From contig JAUIRK010000921.1 of NCBI GenBank assembly GCA_030549495.1, positions 521,501-585,500 on the forward strand: a DNA stretch of 64,000 nt, written 5' to 3'. This document shows, piece by piece, positions 12,201 through 21,194 of the stretch (position 1 is the stretch's first letter; every line of letters starts with the position of its first letter). The translations under genes and the position numbers were made by a program. A model generated the notes under the pieces. The model was not told the origin of the DNA. It did not search any database and worked only from the letters and a program-made list of their open reading frames with translations. Source of the stretch: Nectonema munidae (lineage: Eukaryota > Nematomorpha > Nectonematoida > Nectonematidae).

Positions 12201-12608
12201 AAGTATATTTTATCAGATATATTTTTGATCAATCAAAATTTTGATTGACATTTTCTAAAAAGTAGCCATGATTATTGAAAAAATTAAATATATAAAGTGT
12301 TATGCGTTCTAAACTGTATATAATTATAAATTTTCAGGGTATTATATAATATAGATCCTAAGTTATAAGGTTAAGTACAGATAATGTCAAAATTTTGCTG
12401 AAAAATAAAATTTTTTTATTTTGATTGACAGTTTTGGACATGAAGGGGTCATTCAACTACCATGAAAATGGTTTCAAAAGATGCAGCTAGCGATTTTAGG
12501 AAAAGTCACAAAATTTGAAGGGATATGATTCAGCCAATTTTCTACAATTAATTTTTTAGCCAAGGGGGGGGGGGGGGGGCTAACACTTTAGGCCCAGCAC
12601 TAATAGGG

Positions 12609-12807
12609 TTAAGTTTGAGGCCCTTGTTGGAGCATTTTTACCAACACCACAAAAAGCACCAATTTTAGCTTTACAAAGTTTTTCTTCTTCACTTAACTTT
12701 TCATTTCCATATATATTCATTGTACACAAACACTGATAAAATTTTTGATCTTCAGAAAGTTCAAAATATTGAAAGGCACTTGATTTTGTAGATGTTTTTT
12801 TAGCCAT
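12609..12807 (-). pseudogene. hAT transposase, N-terminal fragment (BED finger start)
   Basis: Starts at ATG (12807) MAKKTSTKSSAFQYFELS, runs through ...KAKIGAFCGVGKNAPTRASNL and stops being hAT sequence at the TTAA junction, where the satellite element begins. Past the junction the frame enters the element's terminal repeat and ends shortly after. The continuation KRHLERHHPDIF is found at 8315 and lower coordinates. BED-finger Cys residues are here and the His residues in the other half. Confidence 0.9.
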
Positions 12808-13304
12808 TTAAAAATTAAACAAAGAATCTATAAAAAAAATAAATGCATCAAAAATATCGATATTTTATTAACTAGTTTTGTCTCCTCTATATATCAGTCG
12901 CTTTTTTGTTGTCATTACAGAACGGTTTAAACGAGTTCTATTTTTTCAATTTTAATATTTTAGGTTTTAACTCTAAATTGTCACAAGAACTGTGAGAAAA
13001 AAAGTCTAACATGTCAAAATAAAGATTTTACCAAAAATTATTGAAATTTGAAGTTTAACATAAAATTTTAAATCTTAAGCATAGTAAACATAATAAAAAA
13101 TGTATAACCAAGATGCTTACGTTTCAAGAAATTTCAGATTATTAGCAATAAGAATAAAGAAAAAAATTCTATCCAGTTTACAATTTATGAAGCATAAAAA
13201 TACTAATTTTTCAAGGAGTCTGAGTTCGGTCAATTTTTTCGACTCTGACACCGACTCCTGCTTTAGCTCAAAAAATGTTCGACTCCCTCACTTAAACAGC
13301 CCTG

Positions 13305-13312
13305 ACTTAAAG
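13305..13312. repeat. hAT target-site duplication, right copy
   Basis: ACTTAAAG, identical to 6299-6306. Confidence 0.9.
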
Positions 13313-13771
13313 GATGTATAAAAGAGCAAGAAACTATGTTCGGATTCTATGTCATGACACAGTTGCTGGAACAGTGGTGTTGAGGGCAGTTTTTAACATA
13401 GTTCACGATCTTGATAATACCAGTGAAAATTGTGAGTTGCCCAGAAGGAAGCGATTTAGAAGTCAGAGCCTCCCGATCAATGGAACTGTGCACAACAACG
13501 GCATTTGGTGCTTACTCGACCCAAGCATGGCTGGAGGAGCTCCATCAGTTGTTATTCCAAATCAAACCATGCTTGTCAAAAAACGATGACACAGCATTCA
13601 TCACATCAGTGGCCATACTTGACATTTCAACATTTTGACAGCAAAAAATTCCTCCTTCATTATGCCTTTGAGCAGGTATCGGCAGTATACCAACAGCTGG
13701 CACGCCATTTCTACATCAGTGAATTCATCGACCTATATAGCAAAATTGGGATGCTTTTATCTCTTCAATAA
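13313..13771 (+). pseudogene. Coding-like sequence, right part (possible host exons)
   Basis: Continues the coding-like sequence from 6149-6298: across the removed hAT the joined frame reads CRQSLKGCIKEQETMFGFYV, then MTQLLEQ. Beyond about 13,370 all three frames are open for long stretches: CELPRRKRFRSQSLPINGT in one, MELCTTTAFGAYSTQAWLEE in a second, FLLHYAFEQVSAVYQQLARH in a third. That pattern suggests exons with small frame changes, or a decayed copy. Not recognised. Confidence 0.35.
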
Positions 13772-14077
13772 CACTAAAAAACAAAAAATTCGAGGCAAGC
13801 ATGAAATTAGGTGAAAATAGCTAAATCAAGTACGCTGATATCATTTCTGATATTTGTTTTGGCTGATCTCATCAGGTTCCAGGGATATAACCCCAAACTT
13901 ACATGAAAGGTTTACATATATTTTTTGCTATAAGCTTGCTGGAGTATTTTTAATTAGTAAGCGTTATGAAATAAGTAAAGTGAGAAAAAAAAATTTTATT
14001 TGAAAATGAGTGGTATTTTGATATGATTTTATAATGAACTATACAATATCTCCTTTACTGAAAGCAACTTATTTTAG
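13772..14077. other. No gene seen
   Basis: AT-rich sequence between the hAT-split coding-like region and the next gene-family copy. No terminal repeats or credible frame found. Confidence 0.4.
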
Positions 14078-14612
14078 TTATTTTGTAATACTTTGGTTGA
14101 AAAATGCGAAAGTGCCCTCCTTCAATTTCGCGGAACTCAAATTCGGAAATAAGTGAGTTAAATGTTGGAAAGCAGAAATTTTTAGTTTCACAAAAATTTT
14201 CATCAAGCACAGCTTGATGTGTAAAGGAGGTAAGAGCGCTTTATTCATATTGACCAGTGGAGTTTCCTTAACACTGTGTTGACCTGGCTCAAATGAAGTT
14301 ATCTCACCCGTCTTTTTTTTGTAATGTTCAGAAACTGCTCTACTGTCCCAGAGACAGCAGCAATACTTGGTGAAGCCGGCTTGCATTCCCATTAGGAAGC
14401 CCATGACTTTGAAATCGCCACATAAGCTCCATTGATGTTGTGAGTATCCAACTGCTTCAAGAAGGAGCTTCATATTGTCAAAGACTCATTCAGGTGAGTT
14501 GAGTAAGCAACCAAGACACTTGGGTATTTGTTGCCGTTATGGGGTAAAACAACCGTTAGACTCTTTTTGGAGGAATCTATGAGTCTCCATTCTGATGGCT
14601 CATGTTGAAAGC

Positions 14613-14620
14613 CTAAGCAG
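14613..14620. repeat. Target-site duplication of the second hAT, left copy
   Basis: CTAAGCAG, identical to 16637-16644. Confidence 0.9.
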
Positions 14621-16636
14621 CAGAGAAGGACGGGGACCCCGAACTTCCCCTTTCCTCGCCGGGATACATGCTCCCCGTTCCCCTCGGGGTAAACTTTCCC
14701 CAAAGTCGGGGTAATAGTTTTTAAAATGATTCAACTCTTCGCATTCTTTACTTTAGATAATATTTAGTGTTGTTAAATATTTTTTCAGTTTAAGTACTTC
14801 TAAATATGCAAATTATAAAAAAAATTATATTTTCATTACTTTTTATTGATTCTTCAAAATCTTTTATTTTTTCAATTTCTGGCAATTTTATACTTTTTGA
14901 TTTTTCGAATTCATCAAATACAAAAAAAAATTGAAATTTCAAGCATCTCATTATTTTTTTTCTTAACTTTTTCAGCAAGGTTCTATTTCATTTTTTGTTT
15001 ATATAAAATTAGATATTTTTTAAAACACGAATATTTTAAATAGAAGACTTAAATTCTCCCAATAACCAATTAAATATTTTTCTAAATTTTTAAGACTAGT
15101 GTTCTTTGAGCTTCTCAAGTTTTTGTATTTAGGCTATTATTTTTGATTAGATTTGTTTTATTTGTATCAAAATTTTATAGAAAGAACAGTGAGAAAAAAT
15201 TTTTGAATATTGTTTTATTTATGTTTATATGAAATAAAAATTTCCATTATATAATTTTAATATTTTTTATTTGACTTTTTTTGTTTTAGATTTAGAAATT
15301 TTGTTGAGAAAAATTGTGAATTCAAAAAATTAAATTTTTCTATTGAAATATAACGTTCATTACCTATTATAATTGACTTTCGAATTTAATGAGTCAAACA
15401 AGAAGTAAAATCTGGCTTTTTTTTTGAGAAAATTGATTTGGAGCAAGCCAAATGTACAGTTTGCAAAAAGATTTTAAAAACAACAAAAGGCTCAACTAAA
15501 AGTTTGCAAGACCATTTGAAAAGACATCCATCATCCTATTTAGAACTTGAAAAAGCAAAATCCACAAAGCGAACTTACAAATATCTGAACGCAGCAACAA
15601 ACACCAAACAAGTGACTATTGAATGTTTGAATAACAAAAAAGTCAAGTATGATCAAGATTCTAAAGAACAAAAAGATTTTGGTGATGCAATGATTGATTT
15701 TTTTGCTGCAACGTTAACTTCTTTCATAGTTGCAGAAAGTAAAGAGTTTCTTAAGTTGTTTAATTTGGCAAATTCAAAATTGACATTCAAAAGTCCAAAG
15801 ACATATTCAAGAAAAATGTCGGAAAAAGCGATCCTTATCAGAGAAAAAATTAACAAATTTTTTATAGATGAAAGAGAATCATGCCAAAGCTTAGCTTTTA
15901 CGTCTGATATATGGACATCAAGGACACTTAATAGCTACATTTCACTTACTTGTCATATGATTGATTCTAACTTTTTTCTAAAAAATTTCACATTGGCTGT
16001 TAAACCTCTAACGGAAGAACATACTGGTGAAAACTTGGAGTTTGAGTTAAATGATTTATTAGCGAATTTCGAGTTTTCAAAGTGTATACCCTGGCTTTGT
16101 GTTACTGACAACGCAAGAAATTTGAAACTTGCGATTAACCGTTCTGTAAATTTAACACAATACTGCTGCAACATTCATACACTCCAACTTGTCATAGGAG
16201 ATTAGTTTAAAAGAAACGCAGATATTAAAGAAATCGTTGATAAAACAAAAAAATTGGCAAAGTTAACAAATAAATCACAAAATTCGAGAAGGTTGCTTGA
16301 AAATAAGTGCAATATAAAAAATATTGCTTTTTTAACACCTAAAAATCCTAACGATACTCGGTGGAACTCTACACTTACTAAATTAAACTCTATTTTCCAT
16401 TTAAAAGATGCTATTCAGCTGTGGCTCAAATATTGTAACAGCAAAAAGAAATAGACTCAATCCTGAAAAAGTTGAAGAACTTATTTTTGTTAAGAAAAAC
16501 ATGAAAATTTAAAATTATTTGTCAATTTTTTATGACAATAAATATATAATATATACTTAAAAAAATATATATATATATTTTTATATATATCCCATATTTT
16601 CCCCCATATATCCATATACCTCCCCGTCGTACTCTG
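14621..16636 (+). mobile_element. hAT transposon, 2016 bp, with both ends
   Basis: Ends CAGAGAAGGACGGGGA (left) and CAGAGTACGACGGGGA (right, read inward) agree at 14 of 16 positions and fit the hAT terminal pattern. Perfect 8-bp duplications CTAAGCAG lie outside. The left terminal region (14,621-14,720) is notably GC-rich, with repeated CGGGG/CCCCG. It carries a 3'-truncated transposase on the + strand and splits the minus-strand gene-family copy between LYNCL and GFQHEPSEW. Confidence 0.92.
15389..16454 (+). pseudogene. hAT transposase lacking its C-terminal domain
   Basis: A likely start is ATG 15389 (MSQTRSKIWLFF). A T-run of nine bases at 15,417-15,425 is one base too long to stay in frame with the next segment, EKIDLEQAKCTVCKKILK. 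The BED finger is CTVCKK...STKSLQDHLKRHP. The RNase H-like core shows AFTSDIWTSRTLNSYISLTC, WLCVTDNARNLKLA, CNIHTLQLVIGD, an in-frame TAG near 16,204, then NPNDTRWNSTLTKLNSIFH. The frame ends at 16,454 without any hATC dimerisation domain, so about the last third is deleted. Defects: one homopolymer frameshift, one stop, C-terminal loss. Confidence 0.9.
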
Positions 16637-16644
16637 CTAAGCAG
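16637..16644. repeat. Target-site duplication of the second hAT, right copy
   Basis: CTAAGCAG, identical to 14613-14620. Confidence 0.9.
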
Positions 16645-16997
16645 TTGTATAATTCGGAAACATTGCAACAATAACTACACTCAAAATAAGATAGCTCTCT
16701 GTACTTTGTGATCCTCACCTCCTTTTCAACCAAATTATGTTGTTTGAGCCTTGAAACGAACAACTCGACTTGTTCTTTCGTGAGATAGAGGTCGCGTATG
16801 AGATCGTTTAGCTCACTCTGTGAAAAAACTCGATACAGGGTGAAGTGCTTAATTTTTGTTCTGGATGCATGTTTGAAACCTTTGATTTTAGTGAGGCAGA
16901 AATAACAATCATCGGCATGGCTTGTCGGAACTCTCAAGATCATTGGAACGGCAAACTTGAAAGATGACTTTCTACCATTAAACCAGGCACTCAGGGC

Positions 16998-17005
16998 GTT
17001 GTAAC
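16998..17005. repeat. Target-site duplication of the third hAT, left copy
   Basis: GTTGTAAC, identical to 17612-17619. Confidence 0.9.
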
Positions 17006-17611
17006 TAGAGCTTCTGTTTCGAGATTTCTCAGGTCTCGATTCTCGAGAAATTTTTGTCGAAACTCAAGAATTTTAAAAAATTTTATTACTGAAAACATGT
17101 TAAATTTTGAATAAATATTAATAAAAAATAAATAATTATGTGTAATGCACGATCAACTTTTGAATATTCAAATTTTGAAGAAATTTTAGAATGTGCAAAA
17201 AATATTTTTGATAAAAAAATTTCTCATTATTCGGAGTATGGAACTGTTATACAAGTAAGCCAAATTCAAGTCGAATCTGTTGATGAGTTTAAAGAAGAAT
17301 CTCTAACTCAAAGTTTAAATAGAGAAATTAAAGAATTCATGTATGATAAAAAAAAGAAGAAAAAGTTAGTACAATAGAAGAACTACAGATGTTCAAACAA
17401 AACAAAAATTTTGATTTATCAGAATCGATGCAATTGTTAAAAAATTCTCTTTTATGCATCCAACCAACTTCTTGTCAATGCGGAAGAATTTTATCTCCAA
17501 AACGATTGAGTTTGAAAAACGAAACTTTAAATGTTTTAAAAAGTTATTTTATTAATAAAACAAAATATTTTTTAACTTCTCGAAACTTTTCTCGAGAAAT
17601 CAGAAGCTCTA
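17006..17611 (+). mobile_element. hAT transposon, 606-bp internally deleted
   Basis: Termini TAGAGCTTCTG and its complement (17,601-17,611), followed inward by related TTTCTCGAG/GAAATTT motifs, flanked by perfect 8-bp duplications GTTGTAAC. TAGAG fits the hAT terminal pattern YARNG. Only the transposase 3' end remains inside. It interrupts the gene-family copy in the codons just upstream of NALSAWFNGRK. Confidence 0.9.
17138..17603 (+). pseudogene. hAT transposase, C-terminal (hATC) remnant
   Basis: 17,138-17,377 encodes NARSTFEYSNFEEILECAKN and a Lys-rich stretch. A frame change in an A-rich run near 17,350-17,365 leads into STIEELQMFKQNKNF, then SLLCIQPTSCQC and RLSLKNETLNVLKSYFINK. The PTS...RLS..TLNVL layout is the hATC dimerisation domain. 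The BED finger and catalytic core are missing. Confidence 0.75.
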
Positions 17612-17619
17612 GTTGTAAC
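17612..17619. repeat. Target-site duplication of the third hAT, right copy
   Basis: GTTGTAAC, identical to 16998-17005. Confidence 0.9.
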
Positions 17620-17703
17620 ATGCTTTGCAAGAAACGTGTGGAGCCCAAGGTTTATAACTTTCGCATTTCTCAGCCAAATGTATTATGCCATATACCAAAT
17701 TAA

Positions 17704-18130
17704 GCATTTTTATGGGCTTTCAGAATACATTGCCTATATTATAAGTATTTGAGAAATACAACTTTGCTGTCTTTTAATGAAGAGTATTCGTTATATCAAC
17801 AATGTGCGGTATAGAAATCATACAGCGGTGTTATCTCATATCAAAATTAAAATTGGTAAGTGGCAAACTTTTGCATTAGAGTTTTTTTAACAATGAATTT
17901 TAAATCTTCATAGATCATGATATATTTTACATGACTACATAGCGGTTTGCACAAGGGAGGCAACATGCTTTCATGATCTGATACAAAAATACATTTGTGT
18001 AAATAAAAGAATAGAAACATAGAACAAGCCTAGAAGTGTATTTGAAAAAAATAAAATTAAAACGCAATGCCTCTATGCTGTTTTAAACATGACATTTTTG
18101 AACAATACTGCTTTTTTTGTTGAAAGAAAC
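17704..18130. other. No gene seen
   Basis: AT-rich intervening sequence between the split gene-family copy and the diverged satellite-element piece. Nothing recognised. Confidence 0.4.
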
Positions 18131-18795
18131 TAGTTTAACGTAAAAAAATCTAGCAATCTAGTCTCAAAAAGGAGCTTTACGTTTAATAATTATATAAAGT
18201 TTTTTAGAAAATATATCCATTTCAAGCATGTTGAATTCAGTGATGATTACTGGCTCTCAGAGCATTCTGATTGAAGAATTTTCTTGGCAATCTTGTGCTT
18301 TTTTATCAGTATATAATATATTATCAGGTATTATGAATAGATTATTTAACTTGAATATTTGTCAAGCAATCTTCTTTTGAAATCATTCGTGTTCATTGTT
18401 CACTTAAAAGTTGCCCATCTTCATCATCTAAAAGTCTCTCTCTTTAGCGCAAAAGGAAAGAGATGTATACATTTAATATTGCCTAAATCTTCACATATGG
18501 GCATCTTTATCAATTTTGACAACTCAGACATATTCAAAATGATTAGATTTTTATCTTAGCTGACAAGATATAGGTTTAAATATTTTTTAATTGCAAAGGG
18601 GAAACTTCTTTTTACGGTCAAAATCTTTGAGGCACGCAATCTTAGATCATTACATCACTTTCTAATTTATTGGAACATTGTAGATCTTCCACTTAGTCAA
18701 GATAACTTCTTTTGATCCCACGTTGTCTTTTCAATTTTTTAAGACGCTTCCTTCTCGCATTCTAATCTTCAGAAGATTTTATAAGTCTTTTTTAT
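18130..18795 (+). mobile_element. Diverged fragment of the satellite-bearing TTAA element
   Basis: Starts with one degenerate array A unit (TCTCAAAAAGGAGCTTTACG, AAGCATGTTGAATTCAGTGA) and runs into the core, with GAGCATTCTGATTGAAGAAT near 18,260, AAAGGAAAGAGATG near 18,450 and TTGTAGATCTTCCACTTAGT near 18,680. These match 9,450-10,640 in order. Neither array is expanded here and no terminal repeat is visible. Divergence is clearly higher than between the other two copies, so this is an older relic. Confidence 0.75.
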
Positions 18796-21190
18796 AATAT
18801 ATGATGCCATCGATACATAGAAATGGTGACAAACGGTTGGTAATAAAGCAGTTGTATAAATGTTTACGCATGATCTTATTAACATATGTTAAAAGCTAAA
18901 CGAATATAGTCTCCTCTTGTTTCAATTTTTTGACCTCACTCCAAGCCCTATATTTCTTTGATATCACAAGAATAACTTTGACATTTACTCTACACAAAAT
19001 ATAACAACATTATCATAAAAGAAACATTATAAACTTTATTATACTATTAATGGTGTATCTGGTTTTTGAAAACCTTATCATACATGTACTTCATTGTCAT
19101 TGCAGTTTTCATGTTATTTGGACAAGTTTCGCTCCATTGGTGAATCATGATTAATATGAGATTGCAGACATATCGTGTTCTTTTCTGAATTCTTCAAGTT
19201 ATGACTCTTGTGAGAATTTTGCCTGCATATCGGCGAAACACTGTTTCGTAAGGAGATGTTTTTTAGTAACATTCTCATGTGAGTTTAAGCTAAACATTAT
19301 TTAGGAAGCAAAGATAGTCAAGGAAAATTTTCATCATCAAGGTCATTTTTCAGTTTTGACAATTTCTGTTGAACTAAAAATTTTTTAAAAGTCAAATAAA
19401 ATTTACAGAAAAAATTTGAGTTAAAAAATAAAATCAAACAACGTAATTAAATACAAAAAGAATTTCCTTGTTCGACTGAAAATGTCTAACTTTTCAAATA
19501 ACAAAAATAGTACTGTTGCATTCACAAATTCTTTTCCGTTGCCTGAGTGAAATATTAATAGGGTTTCGAGAGGCTAAAACTCGCTCCTCAATAATAATCT
19601 TTGAAAATTCTTGATCACTTTTCGTGTTCAAAGGAAATAAATTCGTAGTGTCTAGCGAACTCAATGGGAAAAGCGATTTTCCTAATTTATAAAATATAAA
19701 GGATTATGTTTACCTAATTGTCAAATTGATCGTTTGGTAATTATATTTTAAAATTAATATAGCCAATTAGTGTTAATTAAAAAATAAAATAAAAAGGAAT
19801 ATATTAAAACCATTGTATCCAGGATGAAGAAATGAATCGAATGGTGTATAAAACATCATTATCCTTGGTTTAACTACCGAAAAAATAATAGTAAAAAAAC
19901 AAAATAAGTTTATTGTTTTTAATAAAAAGTAGTATAAATGTAAAAATTTTTTGAAAATTTATCAGTTTTTTGCTCTAATCTTTGGAAATGGTATTATTCT
20001 CGAATTGCGTATGACAAGGATCATTGATTTATACTCTTAAAAGTAGCTAGCGAATTTATATAAAAGAAGTCAATGTTTATTAAGACCACCAAAGCTGACC
20101 ATTAAGTACAAACATTTTAACATAACTTGTTGAAAATATATTATACACTATATTTGTGTGTATCCTTTATTTTGCAAAGTAGCGGGGAATTAATCAGAAT
20201 TAGAAGCCGAGAATTAAAAGGCAAAATTTTGATATTATTTTCTCATGCTATAAGCGGCTTTGCGCTTTCAAAATGACTGATGTATGGACTAGTTATTTTA
20301 ATTAACTATTTAGTCTGTTGCGGCTGGATTGGCATTTACTTATAGCAAGCACTTATACTTATCCTTACAAATCCTAATTCTTTCTCTAGTGAGCAAAATG
20401 GCCCTAATTCTCTTTTACAGATGCGAAAAAAACTGGATCAAAAGCACGGCTTATCAAACAATGACTTGAGGTGACATGATCTCTACTTAAAACACGCCCT
20501 TCTCAAATACAAACCGTTCGCTATGCAAACCAAAAATCGAAATTCCTTTATTTTTTTCTGTTTTTCACGCGTGATAAAGATTTCACTTTTCTATTTTTAA
20601 GAAACATCACTTTTGGTAAAAGGTTTTCTAATTTATACTTAATGTTTTTCAAGTTGTTTATGAATTTTATTTATTCTCCATCGACTTTTACACTTTGTTG
20701 AACACTTATACTAATAAAGCTGAAGGCAAATTTGTTGAATTTTGTCTACTCAAATCCCTATCTATCTCCAAAGCAATTAATCATAACTGCTCCAGACTAC
20801 ATAATTATAATCAAAAAAGAATTTCCCAAAACAAAACAATAGATCATTAATTACTAATTTTTATTTTTCCCTAAGAATGCCTTTACAGAAATTTCATCTA
20901 ATTATAAAACTATAAAGAAGTTTGGAATGAGTAATTCAATTTATTAATTTTTCCAATTATTTAAAAAAAAGAAAAGTTTAAAATGGTTGGTTCAATTTAT
21001 TAAATTTTCGCTCAACAGTTCCATCTTCAAATTAATAGATGTAGTGAAGTGTTGGTTGTGCAAATGAGTAAAACCTTTTTGTACTTCAAAGGTGCAAAAC
21101 AAAAAGCAAGGTAATATCAATAACTACTAGACAAAAAAACTTAAGGAAAGATATTCTTTTTCCTTTTGTAAAATCTTGGTATAGGTAAAG
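18796..21190. other. No gene or clear repeat seen
   Basis: About 2.4 kb of AT-rich sequence with no long frame, terminal repeat or tandem unit that I can support. Confidence 0.4.
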
Positions 21191-21194
21191 AAAA

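Larger units (their letters stand above)
8316..12608 (+). mobile_element. TTAA-flanked satellite-bearing element, complete copy (piggyBac-type ends)
   Basis: 4293 bp bounded by TTAA at 8312-8315 and 12609-12612. The termini are a perfect 17-bp inverted repeat, CCCTATTAGTGCTGGGC (8316-8332) and its complement (12592-12608). TTAA duplications and a CCC start are the signature of piggyBac-superfamily transposition. Each end then reaches a long C or G tract (near 8371-8382 and 12564-12579). The interior encodes no transposase. It consists of array A (about 8420-9680), a non-repetitive core (about 9680-10770), array B (about 10780-12200) and a unique right segment (12200-12590). It sits in the BED-finger codons of a hAT transposase and its removal restores the frame. 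It is therefore a large non-autonomous element with satellite DNA as cargo. Confidence 0.88.
6307..13304 (-). mobile_element. hAT transposon, split by a 4.3 kb TTAA element
   Basis: The left end CAGGGCTGGGGAGTCGG (6307) and right end, read inward, CAGGGCTGTTTAAGTGAGGG share the 8-bp terminal repeat CAGGGCTG. GAGTCGG/GACTCC-type subterminal repeats follow on both sides (6318-6350 and 13220-13290). Perfect 8-bp duplications ACTTAAAG flank it. Without the inserted element and one TTAA it would be about 2.7 kb, a normal size for an autonomous hAT. It carries one transposase gene on the minus strand with a single in-frame stop. It landed in the coding-like sequence seen at 5651-6298 and 13313-13771. 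Confidence 0.93.
14078..17703 (-). pseudogene. Broken copy of an unnamed multi-copy invertebrate gene, split by two hAT elements
   Basis: Read from high to low coordinates on the minus strand: KPWAPHVSCKACYNALSAWF (around 17,620-17,660 and 16,970-16,997), FAVPMILRVP and DDCYFCL (16,890-16,960), ELNDLIRDLYLTKEQVELF, EWRLIDSSKKSLTVVLPHNG (about 14,530-14,600), GFLMGMQAGFTKYCCCLWDS and PPLHIKLCLMKIFVKL (about 14,190-14,420). The order and motifs match a family I remember as uncharacterised, repeated proteins in arthropod and cnidarian genomes (Cys-rich N-terminus, CYFC, PPLHIKLGLMKNFV). I know no function; repetition suggests a mobile origin. The copy is broken in a few places apart from the two insertions. 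Confidence 0.6.
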
